Source: Siphlonurus alternatus
Taxonomy: Eukaryota > Arthropoda > Insecta > Ephemeroptera > Siphlonuridae
Length of the DNA stretch: 64,000 bases
Assembly: GCA_949825025.1 (NCBI GenBank)
Contig: OX463782.1
Span: 817,501-881,500, forward strand
Reading direction: 5' to 3'
A model generated the notes under the pieces. It was not told where the DNA came from, ran no database searches, and saw only the letters and a program-made list of their open reading frames with translations. Positions 34,175 to 46,877 of the stretch are shown piece after piece; position 1 is the stretch's first letter, and every line of letters begins with the position of its first letter. The position numbers and the translations under genes are program-made.

Positions 34175-34408
34175 GTGCTTCAAGTGGTGGCTCTATCCTT
34201 GGAAGGAAGGGTCAAGCAAGTTTTCCTCGTTGAAAAATACAAACCACATGCCAATCAGCTAGACGAGTGCGAGACCCCAGTCAAGAAATTACCTGAAAGA
34301 AAAACATGCGAAAATGCGGCCTACTTACATGTCTATCGGTTAGGTATAAGAATAGGCTCGCCTAAGCCTCACCACAATAAAGCAAAAATATATTCTATCC
34401 TATTATAG
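34175..34408 (+). other. Duplicate of the short ORF at 4311-4553
   Basis: Same frame (VALSLEGRVKQVFLVEKYKP) with a handful of substitutions, several synonymous-looking or conservative (YQLGV to YRLGI). No domain recognised. Confidence 0.3.
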
Positions 34409-34409
34409 C

Positions 34410-34787
34410 TTAAGGTAGAGATAACGTCGAACAGCTGTTTGACGTAATCCCCTTTGATTAACATGTAAACCTTAGCAAATTTACGAAAATTCTGAAATTT
34501 TTTTACAGGCAGATATTAGTGCCTAAAAGCCATAGAAAAAGTTTCATAACATTTAACGAGCCGATTTTTTTTAATTTTCAGCATGGGGCTTTTCCATGGA
34601 GAGCCAAACTAAAAAATTAATTTAAAAAAATTGGCTCGTTAAATTTTTTTGAAACTTTTTCTATGACTTTTAGGCACTAATATCTGCCTCTCAAAAAAAT
34701 TTCAGAATTTGTGTCAATTTGCTAAGGTTTACATGTTAATCAAAGGGGATTACGTCAAACAGCTGTTTGGCGTTATCTCTACCTTAA
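34410..34787. mobile_element. TTAA-type MITE, family B (copy 3) with empty site in paralog
   Basis: TTAA-GGTAGAGATAACGTCGAACA at the left and CGTTATCTCTACC-TTAA at the right. The paralog at 4541-4560 reads CTAGCTTAAATAAGGGG with one TTAA. This single-site comparison proves insertion with TTAA duplication. Confidence 0.95.
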
Positions 34788-35380
34788 ATAAAGGGGGAAA
34801 AAACTTGAAAACCATAATTACGTAATATAATGCATGTTGAAATAAAAATGATCGGAGCCAGCTAGTTGATTCCTCTTTAATCAATTTTAAAGCTTTAAAG
34901 AATATAATATTTATATTTCATTATAATTATATTTCCTGAATGAAATATTAAGAACAAAAAATATATTCTTCAAAGAAAATTCTCACTAACAATTAATATA
35001 TATACATATTATAGTTAATTCCTTAGCAAATATGATTAAAAAAGTTTAAGATTTATTTTAAGAGTGTTAACACAAATTTTATATTTATTTTTAAAGCTGA
35101 GTCAAAATAAGTATCCTAAAAATTGCAATTATTCGTGCTGTAACATGCAACCTGTTCCCAATAAGGCTCGACATTGAAATTAATTTATATTTTATGATTA
35201 ACCTCAGTTACTTCGGAAGCTCGGAGTCATGAGATTTCCTTTAGAAGAAATAAAATGAAATCTTAAAAATTGAAGTGTTCTAAATCTAACTCAATCAAGC
35301 AACTTCAAGATGTCGGTTTTCTCAGAACAGCTCAGTTTCTAATTTTCGACCAGAAGGCTCCAGAAGACTAAGATTGAATA

Positions 35381-35660
35381 TAGTAGAATAATCATATGGT
35401 TAGCGCTGTCACTTTGACATAATAATAATAATATTTGTTTATTGGGATAAGTAATACAAAAGAATGGGGGGGAAAGACATGAGAAAACAAAAACAAACAA
35501 ACAAACAAACAACAAAATAAGACATGAAAGCTTAAGATAAAAAAAAAAATAAAAAAATTAATACATAATAAGAAAAATATGAATACATAACCCAAACGGT
35601 GCATTGCTTTCTTACCTGCCATGTCAAAGTGACAGCGCTGACCATATGATGGTTCTACTA
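35381..35660. mobile_element. MITE with CATATGGT/CAGCGCTGTCACTTTGACA ends
   Basis: TAGTAGAATAATCATATGGT and its inverse ACCATATGATGGTTCTACTA bound about 280 bp. Copy I (5810-5845) lacks the element. The interior has AATAATATTTGTTTATTGGG, like a LINE 3' tail in reverse. Confidence 0.85.
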
Positions 35661-35775
35661 TGCTATATTATATACATACTGATGGCGAGTCCCCTACAAG
35701 TTTTGTTTGAATTCAAAGAGAATGATTTCCGACATCTCAAATTGACTACTGAAATTACTTTAAAGTTCTAATAAT

Positions 35776-35850
<75 letters not shown>

Positions 35851-36060
35851 CCACAAACAAAAGCAACAAAACGCAACAGTGACACACGCACATAATAAAT
35901 TGGCCTACTTCATATCGGCGGTGGTCTTTAAAACCATAATAGAAAAATAATAAATATTAATTTAAAGGCATAGACATGCACACAATAATTATATTAGAAA
36001 ACATTTCCCTAGCACGGTGTATTTAATTAGACAAAATTACCATCTTGCACCTTTAACATT

Positions 36061-36449
36061 TCTAACTTGCTGAACTTGAGGTTTATGCAATCAATCAATC
36101 GAAGGTTCATACAGCATTGCCTAATTGACATTTAATAAATACACTGTTCGCAATTAACATTAAAGGCAGCAGCCGGATCTCATTCAAACCGTTCTTAATA
36201 AAAGGGGAATTATATTGATTCTAACTAAAATCATCATATATTTTAATTATCTCACCATGAAAAAATTAAAAAAAATATTTACATTAACGCAGCAATAACG
36301 CCAGTTCAACCATAGCACAAGAGGAGGGGAAGAAGTAGTGAAAATAGCAGCAGCTGATTGGTTGTGAGCCCTGTGACGTAGTAGTGAACATCCCCACCAC
36401 TATACATTCGAACGGCTCAGCATGACCCTGTTAACTACTAGTACGTACA
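36061..36449. other. Non-coding DNA
   Basis: Nothing recognised. Confidence 0.4.
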
Positions 36450-36455
36450 AGTTAA

Positions 36456-36502
<47 letters not shown>

Positions 36503-36720
36503 GGATACATCCCTAAGAGCTTACAGCTCGCGGTGGGGTACTGGGTAGGGATAAGGTAGGGAACGGATAGTGGCCACGGCCTGCATGCTTACGCGTCCCA
36601 GCATTCGCTGAGGTGAGACTGATGGAACCGTGGGAAAACCTCAGTCAGGACGGACACCTCTACTTTTTCTCAATGGACCACAGCGATGTCCAAAGCCTAT
36701 TTTCTTTCTCGGTTGCGTAA
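36450..36720 (-). mobile_element. 5S-SINE body, head truncated
   Basis: Plus-strand T-run 36459-36498 (poly-A tail on minus), then GGCCACGGCCTGCATGC, GGGAAAACCTCAGTCAGGAC and ATGTCCAAAGCC, matching the body of the element at 4985-5345. The 5S-like head is not present. A phrase AGAGGTGTCCGTCCTGACTG at 56820 is another fragment. Confidence 0.6.
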
Positions 36721-37184
36721 AACGTGCGCACATGCAAATTTTTAATGTTTTTATTGAGTTTCCTGATTAGTGTAGATCAAAAATAGGTCATTGAAAGCCC
36801 GGATGGGTCCTTTAAAACAAATTAAAACTGCCAAAAACTCGGTGAAAGCTGCAACTTGAATATTTTAAAGTTATTGGCGAGCGTTAGTTTTGCCTAGCAA
36901 TAAACAGTTGATTCAGTTTTGATAGTCTGATGTTGTTTTCAACGACTTTAGCTCATATACAATGGGGCATTCAGAAAGTATTATTTAGGACTTGATGATT
37001 AAATAAAAGGCTGGAAAATTGGATCTCGAAAACATGTAAATTTTTTTCTAAAAAATTTGGTCTTCAGTCAATAACGCTCGAAAAAAGGTACAATGGTATT
37101 TTTAAAGTGAAAGATTTTGGAATTTTCCAGACATGTTTTAGTTCCTACTACCCTGAAAGCAGAGACTACGTCACACCAAACTAC
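36721..37184. other. Non-coding DNA
   Basis: Nothing recognised. Confidence 0.4.
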
Positions 37185-37245
37185 CTGTTCATCTTCTGGA
37201 ACTGCACCTCGTTGCTGATGGCGTAGTCCTCCACTCCTTCCTCCT
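37185..37245 (-). other. Exon-like segment, unassigned
   Basis: A 61-base GC-richer stretch with a clean acceptor (TTTCGTGTTTCAG) and GTAGTT donor encodes EEGVEDYAISNEVQFQKMN. It is likely a real exon, but I cannot place it in NUP205, dynein or another family. Confidence 0.45.
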
Positions 37246-37289
37246 CTGAAACACGAAACAATCAACCTTAATGACATCACTCAGATACC

Positions 37290-37500
37290 AATGGAGGCTT
37301 CAAGTCAGCAGATTTTGCGGTGTTCCCACCGTCCTATCCAAACCTAATGTGTAAAAAAAGAAAAAAAAAAAACTAAATGGGGGGGGGGGGGGGTAGGAGA
37401 TGGTTTCAAATCAATAGCTTTCATTGTTACCAGGGAAGAAAAGAACAATTTCAAACATGGTGGCTAATGGAGGAAATTTTTCCGGACGGAGAACATATGA
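37290..37500. repeat. Dispersed repeat, GGAGGCTTCAAGTCAGC family
   Basis: ATGGAGGCTTCAAGTCAGC starts the copy and TGGTGGCTAATGGAGG lies near its end. Shares GCGGTGTTCCCACCGTCCTA with 49670 and 51410 (inverse or same sense). A G-run of 14 at 37380. Confidence 0.7.
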
Positions 37501-39642
37501 ACCCTCTACCGGTATACTGTACATCACATTACTATTAGTGTACAGTAGTAATTATTGTAATAGCTCATACTCAACTCTAGGTAAAATACAGTGTACATAT
37601 ATTATGTACGGTACTGTATGTAATGAGAAGCTTCAACATTGACGACACAATTCTCTCAGCCAATGAAAATCTAGCGTGCGAACTGCGCGCGACGACATGT
37701 TCTATCAAGCTTCCTATTCTTTAACCCAGCGGTACCTGGTTTTTAATTTTTGCCGACGGTTCTAATGAAGGGCAAGATTAATAATTCATATGAGCTACGG
37801 GAAAGATCACTTTACACGATATAAAAAAATTTAGGGTGATAATATAACTGATATTATATATTATATTTGTATCTTAGATCCTTTTTATGTATTGTTCATT
37901 AAGTTATGTAATTTTTGGTTATTGAATGACTCATAAATCATACATCTCATGTATTCACAACTTGGTGTTTTGAATATATTTATGCTACGAATTTTCTTTG
38001 TCATGATTGGTGTTTGCATTTGTGTAATAAGCATTCAAATTTTAATTATTTACATAAATAGCATGAAATTCACGATATATGGTATATATCTTATTTGATC
38101 TGTAGTGGCAGGATTTACAAACTATTTTGTGACCTGTGATATGTATTTTATACTTTGTTGTGCATTGTGATAAAAGTTGTTATTTATGTATAAATATGGA
38201 CGATCGAAGTTATGTCTTCAGTTTAATATTATTGACTTGCTTATAATGTATAATCAATCGAAAAGCAATAAAGATTATGAATTATTCGAGATTTTGTGCA
38301 GCATAGAATTTGAATGAAAAAATACGTAAATAAGATTTTTCTCCTAACAAACCTTACGGAGCGATGTCAGAATGCGGCGCTGCGGCATTTTTAAGTTGAA
38401 GCTTGTCATTGCAAACATGTGTTGTATGCATACATATCGGTACAGTATGTATGGTATTTCATGCCAATTATTATTATGCCATTGAAGTATAATATACAGT
38501 GTATGCATTTTTTTTTTCTCGCTATCATGTCGACATGCATTTTGTAGGAAAGGCCCATTACTTAATTAGCAGGGCAAGAATAGCAGTCTCTCTGTTTCAG
38601 AGTGATGCACAGCAAAAGCAAAGGGAGCAAAGCAAAATAAATGTGCATACAGTATCTAACGTTTTTGACTTTCTGCTGACTTTGTATCTATTATACTGTA
38701 CTTAATAAAAAATTATGAAGTATAATACGCGCGTGTAAAAGTGAGCAGAAAGACAAAAACATTAGATACAATATGATGCATAATGTATATATGTACTGTA
38801 TGTAATTATATAGGGCTGAAATTTAAATTTAGGAAAACAAGGGTTACGGTAATGAATATTCACTACTGTATTTACACGGTAGCTCCCTGTGGTATGGCCT
38901 TGGATTATTTTGGATCTTGTTGTGACCTCATTGACAGAGATCACTCAGATCACACAAAATGTTTCCCACTCGATCCTCACATTCAATTTAACAAAATCAT
39001 ACAGAGAATTTTATGCATATCACACATTATGCTGATAAGATTACGTTGCAGCATTTTATATATGCATATGTACTGAGTACATATGCATATATGTACTGTA
39101 AAATTATTTATATAATGCACTAAATACAATGGAAAGCCGATTAAAAAGCAGAAAATTAGAATACAGAAGATTGCAAGCGAGAGGCGAGTATGCATATGCA
39201 TACAGTTCGTGAGGTATTCATAATATCATTTTACATAATATATTATGCATATTGTTTAAATGCATAATAATACTGTACATACATCCATCCGTCCATGCAG
39301 GTCCAGGATGTGCATAAAATTATGTGCATCCTGTGGACCGGTGCACACTTATCATGGGTGCATACAATTTTTCAAACGAGAATTTCATTAAAATTTTAAA
39401 TGACATCGTGTTGGACTTTGACCGGTCACCTTGCATGATCGCATTTGACGTGTATTACAAATGTCTGTCTCTCATGATATCTCATCACATTCTTTTACAG
39501 TATACTGCAGTATTACATGTATGCATATGCTACATGCAACAGTGCACACAAATTATGTATCCAGTAACAAGCAGAATAAACTCACCTTTTTTTTCGCAAA
39601 TAAGACGTCGAAACTCGAAACGATAGCCACATTCTGGGTCTC
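37501..39642. other. AT-rich DNA rich in ATGCATAC/TATGCATA words
   Basis: Many copies of ATGCATATG and GCATACAGTA-type words between 38400 and 39540 but no regular period. Short frames lack coding features. Confidence 0.5.
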
Positions 39643-40985
39643 CTTTTTTTTTTTTTTTTTTTTTTTTTTGAAATGAAATAATCTTTATTTTAGCTTTCGC
39701 TATTTAAATTCATAATATTTGGTTACATATTAATTAATTGATTGATTTTACAATATCAAATAAAAATTTGTTTCATAATTTTTTATGCCTACAGAACAAA
39801 CCAATATATTAAAACAGAAATAGCAAAATACCAATTAACATATAAGATAGTTTTACAAATAATTACTTACACAATGAATATATAATTAACTGCTATAGGG
39901 AAATCTTTCCTTCACATATATAATACATAGCCTTTTAAACATTTTTTTATTATGACATATTTTTATATTATCTGGTAGTTCATTGAACAATTTTTTCCCA
40001 CAGTTATAAATTGATCCATCTGATCTTTGTTTATTGACACATTTTCTGAAAAAATTGTTACATCCTCTTGTATTATAAGTATGCATCTCACTATTTTTAA
40101 CAATTTCACTTTTAAAATGCTTAGGAAATTTATCATGAATAATATCATAAAAAAATAACAGTACTTTTAATGCATATCTTTGTTTTACACTCAACCATTG
40201 CAGAGTTTCCAACAACAATATAGTATGAGTTCTTTTATTACAACCCAATATAATTTTCATCGCTCTGTTTTGAAGTCTTTTTGTAATAATTTGATATTTC
40301 TTTTGCTCGTATTAAAAAACAAAGATGCACAGTATTCAAAATGAGGAGCAATTATAGTTTTATATACCAAATTTTTACACCAAACGCTCAGGAATCCCGA
40401 GATTCTACTTAAATACCCAATTTTTTTACCAATTTTTTTTGACATGGACTCAATATGATCGTTAAAATTCAAAGTACTATCAAGAACTACACCAAGATAT
40501 TTAACATTTTTTTCAAACTTCAGTAACTCTCCATCAAGGTTGATCGTTGAGTTGGGATTACTATTTACAATATTATTTATCTTACGATTAGAACTTGCAA
40601 GTAGTTTTTTTAACATTCAGTTTCAACTTATTCAAATTAAACCAAAAAGACAATTTAACTAAATCTTTGTTCAAATCATCACATAAAATTTTGAATTCTT
40701 TACCAGATATTGAGATCAGAGTATCATCCGCGAACAAATTAATTAAAGATTTATCAACATGCAAATACATGTCATTAATACATATAATAAAGAGCAAAGG
40801 ACCTAAAACTGATTCTTGCGGAACTCCAACATTAATTTCTCTAAATTCTGACGAGTCATTACCAATAACTGCTTGTGTGGCTTCCTCAGGAGGCAGCTTG
40901 GAGACTGCAGGAGGGACGGACTTGGATCTCACCGACATCACGGCTGAAATATAACGGAATGCTTACTACACATTGTTGAATTCTT
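39643..40985 (-). mobile_element. 5'-truncated LINE with reverse transcriptase fragments
   Basis: Poly-A tail (plus-strand T-run 39643-39669) with AATAAA just upstream. On the minus strand: GVPQESVLGPLLFIICINDM, the FADDT catalytic box, LNVKKTTCKF, KYLGVVLDSTLNFNDHIESM and the C-terminal NTRGCNNFF and LFNELPDNIK motifs, in the order of jockey/CR1-like elements. Two frame breaks (near 40600 and 40258) disable it. The 5' end carries a GC-rich stretch coding SVRSKSVPPAVSKLPPEEAT that does not look like LINE sequence. Confidence 0.9.
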
Positions 40986-41292
40986 TTGAATTCAACAATG
41001 TGTTGAATTCTTTACCAGATATTGAGATCAGAGTATCATCCGCGAACAAATTAATTAAAGATTTATCAACATGCAAATACATGTCATTAATACATATAAT
41101 AAAGAGCAAAGGACCTAAAACTGATTCTTGCGGAACTCCAACATTAATTTCTCTAAATTCTGACGAGTCATTACCAATAACTGCTTGTGTGGCTTCCTCA
41201 GGAGGCAGCTTGGAGACTGCAGGAGGGACGGACTTGGATCTCACCGACATCACGGCTGAAATATAACGGAATGCTTACTACACATTGTTGTA
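40692..41292. repeat. 289 bp tandem duplication at the LINE 5' end
   Basis: 40692-40980 and 41004-41292 are practically identical, separated by a short inverted GAATTCTTTTGAATTC joint. The duplicate holds the RT core and the non-LINE GC-rich stretch. Confidence 0.92.
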
Positions 41293-41906
41293 CACTCAAC
41301 GCAAAATCTAATGTGAAAATCTCGGGGAAGCAACTCAATGCTTGTAACAGCCAAGCACGATGATGTGACCTGTCATAGATAGATTGATCACGTCGAGTTA
41401 AAATAAAGTATGGGGACTTAAGCACAGTATGAATATGATACTGTATCTGATATAGTACCGCGGCAATTCTAACAGCGAATGACATATGAAGCTGCAAAAT
41501 GGACTAACGTTTTTTTCTTAAAAAACTGCACGTAGCTAGCTGTATGCATAATTTGTTTTGTTTTTGTTCTTCTTATAAATTGGATATAATACCACATACT
41601 GTGTTATGGTGCTGCTTGTGCTGTGTATTTTATCTTTTTCACCTCAATTGTTTGTCATATATGTTTTTTTTTTGTATATGTACTTGGGTGAATAAAAAAT
41701 AAATAAATAAATAATTATGCTCCATACCGCGCAGCAAAAGCTGAAAATTGTTCTGTTTTAAATTTAACTGCATGTCATTCGCTATTGTCAGAATTGCCAC
41801 TGCACCACCAATATGCATACAAAAATAAGTCCGCACAGTGTGTATCTCATGACGCCAAGAAATGCATCCTCTACCATGCATAGATATTTCTATAAGGAGA
41901 TTTTTG

Positions 41907-42055
41907 GAATTCCTTGCTTATAAATATGTTTGAGGCAGTGCTTTTTTTGTCTCGAGACTTCAGATGGGCGTAGTATGCATTGGAATTCCTTGCTTATAAA
42001 TAGGTTTGAGGCAGTGCTTTTTTTGTCTCGAGACTTCAGATGGGCGTAGTATGCA
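41907..42055. repeat. Two tandem copies of a 74 bp unit
   Basis: TTGGAATTCCTTGCTTATAA ... GATGGGCGTAGTATGCAT is repeated back to back with almost no change. Confidence 0.9.
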
Positions 42056-42404
42056 TATGCATAGAGTATATGGCATATGCATACTGTATGCATAATATGA
42101 TATATCGATATCAATCATATATATCATACAGTGTGTCGCATATATGAATAACATATCTTATGACATATGACATATATGGTAGCATGCAGGCATCACTAGC
42201 ACATTTTACGTTCATCTTTCATTGGCTGGTGCCACTCATGTTTGATAAGCCTCCAATGTACTTCATCCACTACATACATTTATGCATAAAATGTGCTGAT
42301 AACATTATTACCAAGCTAAACAATATGCGTATAATACAGAATAATTTACATACATGTACATAACATGACGCCATATCCCTTTACGGGGTAAGCCAGCAGC
42401 ATTA

Positions 42405-42810
42405 TTACCTCGGCCGTCTACAAATTGCCCTCCAAAGCACTCGATTCTTGCATACTCCACTTGCTTCAGAAATACTCATAACACTCTTTTGCCTTCTGCA
42501 CTCTCTATTACACAGTGTACTTTTAACACTTCTGTTCTTCAAACATTCTGCAATCACATCCAACCAAACCTTTTTAGGTCTAAAAGTACCTAATCCTTTC
42601 ATGCCTTGTACACTACCTTTAAACACCTGTTTTGCAATTTGTTCATCACCCCCCCCCCCCCATTCTCTCAACATGTCCAAACCAACGTAGTGTACTTCGT
42701 TCATACTTGTCAATTACGCTTTCTTTCACTCCACACTCATTCATCACCCATGTGTTTCTCACTCTATCCATCCTAGTTTTACCACACATATTCCTTAAAA
42801 AACTCATACC
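42405..42810 (-). mobile_element. LINE 3' end fragment (RWFGHVERM-type C-terminus)
   Basis: On minus, across frame shifts at a C13 run (42648): a DRVRNTWVMNE-like segment, then a GLDMLREW remnant, and DEQIAKQVFKGSVQGMKGLG, VWLDVIAECLKNRSV. This is the region after the RT domain of RTE/CR1-like elements with the ...GRPRKTWLD... motif. Confidence 0.7.
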
Positions 42811-44055
42811 ATTATCAGTACATTACATAATACTGAAAAATAAGAACACTATATTTTATAATGATGCATTCTCATGTGTAGTTATATAATAATGGTCATC
42901 ATGCTGATTGAGGTTTCCACATTTCCCTGATTGAATTAGTCAAATGCTACAATATAACCGTCGTTGTAGCGCGTTTTTGGCCGATCTTCCAATTGTAAGT
43001 TATGACTCCATGGCCGATCTATATATTGTAAGTTATAACTCTCTGGCTGATCTGCATATTGTAAGTTATGGCCTTCTGGCTGATCTGCAATTTTTCTAAT
43101 TGTTCAGGAGAAGCAAAAAACTGATTATCTCCGGAAATATTAATTGGAAATTAAAATCCTGTATGCAGCACTTTTATAATGTAAATACGATAAAAAATAC
43201 GCATAAAAGTCCGTCGGTCATCTTTAAAAAATAATAATAATAAATAAATGAAATTTGCCATAATCCGACAGGGCTTGAAAATGCATGTAATAATCCTTTC
43301 TCACGTTGTTAACTCGGCTAGAAATTAAAAACACGATGTAATAGAATTACAGAATTAATTAAAATTAATGAAACGCGCTCGTCTTCAATATTTATTTATA
43401 TATACGTCGCGTATATATGCATATATGATACCCGTATTTTTTTCAGCTACTTAAACATTTTCATGGTTCGTTTTCTAGCTGACAAATGAAAATGCATGGG
43501 TAAGACATAAAATTACTGTGTATTACTATAATATTATTGCATGTTTATCATTATTTTAATTTTAGGGAAAAAAAAGTGGCTGTGCAGGGACTATAAAAAA
43601 AGTTTATTTATTAAAAATAGAATCGAACACAGCCGAGTTTGGGTGATTTTAGCATCGTCGATCGCTGATAATGTCGATTTTTTTTGTGTAATAAATAACA
43701 GCAATGCAATAGGCAATTATAAGTTCATTAATTGCAATTGACGCAAAAATATTAGCTTACTTAGCATGCTACTTGTTTTACAGGTCTGCACATAAACGCG
43801 GAAATTAAACGTAACCAAGACGATTAAATATCACAGCGAGTTCTATGCTCGATTGAAGAATACTTTGTTAACTGCATGCATTTATGTATATATTATAGAC
43901 GCGTAGCAGAATTCCATTGCTGAATTAATCATAAAAATATATATAGTAAATATATTTACGCTATTTTATAATTTATTTATGCTAAATTTTATTTATTACA
44001 ACAAATATTAATATGGTACGTCGATCACTATAATTCTATCATGGGTACGTATATT

Positions 44056-44280
44056 TATTTATTTATTTATTTATTTTTATTTTGGAACTTCTTTTTGGTT
44101 GTACAAGACAAACATATGTTCAAGTCAAAATTGGACAAAATACAACATAAAAACATCAAACTTAAACACATTTACATAAGTTATTTAACACTATCAAACA
44201 CAATCACTGACAATAATAATAAAAACAAAATACAAGCCAAAGTCACCATTAATACTGATAAATTTTAGTTTATGTGGAAC

Positions 44281-44313
<33 letters not shown>

Positions 44314-44328
44314 CATACATATATACAT

Positions 44329-44393
<65 letters not shown>

Positions 44394-45140
44394 CACATAC
44401 ACATATACACACACATACATATATGTATATATACACATACATACATACATATATATCAGTCAATACAATGTATATGTAAATTTATAATTTTGTTTATTTT
44501 ATAATCCTGATAATACTTTTTCAGACATTTTATTACTCTCAAAAGCTTTAATAGAGTAAAACTCTTTATTGATCAATACATTCTTTAATTTTGTGCGAAA
44601 AAGTTTACTGGTTTTTATTTCTTTCAAACATGCTGGTAAAAATTCATAAAATTTTGCTGTTTGATACATTGCACAGTTTTTGAAAAATTGTGTGTTATGT
44701 CTTTCAGTAACTACATTCGATTTATTCCTAGTATTATAGTCATGATAGCCATCATTCTGAACATAAAAATTTGGATGATTTTTTTTGAATGAGGCACAAT
44801 TTAAAATATAAATGCAAGGGACAGTTAACATTTTATTAGCCTTAAAATGTGAAACACACGACTGTCCTTTTGGTATTCTTAAAATCGTTCTAAGTGCTCT
44901 CTTTTGTAAAACAAAACATCGATTCAATAGTTCCGATTTACATCCCCAATTTATTATGCCATATGCCAAATGTGGATAAACATACGCATAATATATGGTT
45001 AGCAAGGTTTCATGAGATACATGATTCCTGATTGTATATAACATAAAATTGGCCGAATTTATCTTCTTACAAATCGCATTTACATGTAAAGACCAATCCA
45101 AACTTTCATTAATGTGTAGACCAAGAAACTTAACAGACTC
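44056..45140 (-). mobile_element. 5'-truncated LINE of the same family as 21859-22926
   Basis: A 200-codon frame from MDWSLHVNAICKKINSANFM to KAFESNKMSEKV parallels the C-terminal two thirds of the 21.9 kb copy (NEICKKIN, LQKRALRTIL, NTRNK, YEFLPACLKEI). 3' UTR with a microsatellite; (TTTA)n tail at 44056-44082. It lies inside the 42960-46424 element. Confidence 0.88.
44276..44456. repeat. (TA)n(CA)n compound microsatellite
   Basis: Alternating TA, TACA and CA blocks. The four long frames overlapping it are low-complexity artefacts. Confidence 0.97.
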
Positions 45141-46705
45141 TGCTCTTTTAATTGTTTAAAATTAAAATTAAAATTATATAATGGGCGCGTATCACGAAGC
45201 CGGAAGTGAGCGTTGTGCTTCGCGGTATCTCGCGTTTTTTTTTTTTTTTTCGTCTTTTCAGGTTCATACGATAATAATATAATATATCAATATTATAATA
45301 GTATAATATTGATAGCACACGTTGGACCGTCAATGAATTAACAAAAGTTATGTACGTGTCTGCTAGAAGAGATCAATTAGCTGTCGCACTTCGACTCTTT
45401 CAAGCCAGCATAAAAACATGTTTTTACAAACTTTTAACATCTCACAATATATTATTATACGCAGCGATATATGGTAAAAAAATATAAAATAACTTGCAAA
45501 AAAATATTAATAATAATATAATTTTATTTGCTAATTTTTCCTAGTTATATAAGAACGTCCTAGAGTATATTATAATTGCTAAAAAAAAATGTAATACTAT
45601 GCTAGCTATATATCGTAAAATAATAATTTTATTTAAATACCGGTTTTTTTTATCTATTATAGTTATTACGACACTCTACAATATATGCATGCAAGTTACA
45701 GATCTTTGTGACGCCTTTATTGTGGTTAGTTGCAATATTTTCCCCCACAGGCAGATGTGTATCAATTAAAATTAACATACTAAAAGCTTAATTATTTCTT
45801 TCCGATATACTGTAGGGCGCGCGCCGCAATGACAAAATAATATTTATAAACAAAATCACAACAGTTTTGAAAAAAATCACATTTAATTATTAAGTTAATT
45901 ATTATTAATTATTATACACGTAGCTGAACCATATAATTACGAGTTATTCAATCGTTGCATGCATGATTCCAGATTTTAGAGATCATCCGATGCAATCTGG
46001 AGAGATATTTTGTTACTTGATTGATTAAATGTTAATTGGCCGTTAGGAAAATTATTCTTTGCAGCCAGAAGAAGTAAATAACTGGATTGAATAAATATAT
46101 GATTTAAGTTTTTGCTCTGTGTTGATATTTTGTTACGTGTTATTTGCAAACAGCTGATTTCGCGGGCCTCGCCCCTTTTTTTATTATTTTTCTAGCATTT
46201 AAATGAAAATTATTAGGAAAATACCACTAATGCCATCTTGTGTCAAATTTTGCACTCTTTCGAATGGCGCAATAAAACAAAAGTTGTAACTTTTGACATT
46301 TCGGCCACTCGTCCCTGGCAAAAATAAAGCTGATCAGCCAGAGAGTCATAACTTACAATATATAGATCGGCCATGGAGTCATAACTTACAACTGGAAGAT
46401 CGGCCAAAAACGCGCTACAACGACGAATATTATGGTGGCTAAACCTATAAGATGATTTTTTTTTTTTTTTTTTTTTTTTGTTTACTAACAATAACAAGAT
46501 TTGTTAGTGAAAATTCCTCTATGGAAATTTAGTCCAAACTGAAAAAAACAGTGGATAATGCAATATTTATATTTTTACACCATATATAACCAAGAAGAAT
46601 TAAAAAAAAACACTTCACTTTCAAGTGTAAGATTGACCTACCACAAATGAGCATCGCGAGGCACACTGACTTGGTAGATACCGATGTGCTTGTTAGGTGA
46701 CATAC

Positions 46706-46877
46706 CGTTAGCGGCAGTTTGCTGGTGGCGGAATGGTCACACACGACGGCAGCCTCGGCCTGCTTGTCGGCCTGCAGCAGAGGGAGTGACGCTTCCTTGA
46801 CGAGAGACCGCAGCCCCCCTCCCCCAATCCTGTCTGGCAAGCAGCTCGAGAAGATGCTCAGAGGCAAGAGTGAAACG
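46706..46877 (-). other. Exon-like segment, possibly NUP205
   Basis: 172 bases, acceptor TTTGTCTCCAG, donor GTATGT. One frame is open throughout (SIFSSCLPDRIGGGG..., SLVKEASLPLLQADKQAEAA). Another frame gives RFTLASEHLLELLARQDWGR, which looks more solenoid-like but breaks after a G-run. Position between the NUP205 exons at 49067 and 18928 suggests the same gene, but I cannot align it. Confidence 0.45.

Larger units (their letters stand above)
33360..36060. repeat. Segmental duplication, copy II (partner 3400-7000)
   Basis: Near-identical to copy I outside element insertions. Copy II lacks the 4652-4952 and 6088-6776 palindromes and the 5S-SINE, and has its own elements at 34410 and 35381 and an (AT)n tract at 35779-35842. 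Confidence 0.9.
42960..46424. mobile_element. 3.5 kb element with long, internally repeated TIRs
   Basis: GTCGTTGTAGCGCGTTTTTG at 42960 is mirrored exactly by the end at 46424. Each TIR carries two or three subterminal copies of a block like TGTAAGTTATGACTCCATGG + CCGATC. The interior contains a LINE copy, microsatellite and AT-rich filler but no transposase. The flanks AATATAACC / GAATATTAT are only a weak target-duplication candidate. Confidence 0.85.

Noticed and set aside
44194..44504. Long frames on both strands made of Y/I/H/T/C
   Set aside because: They translate a (TA)n(CA)n microsatellite.
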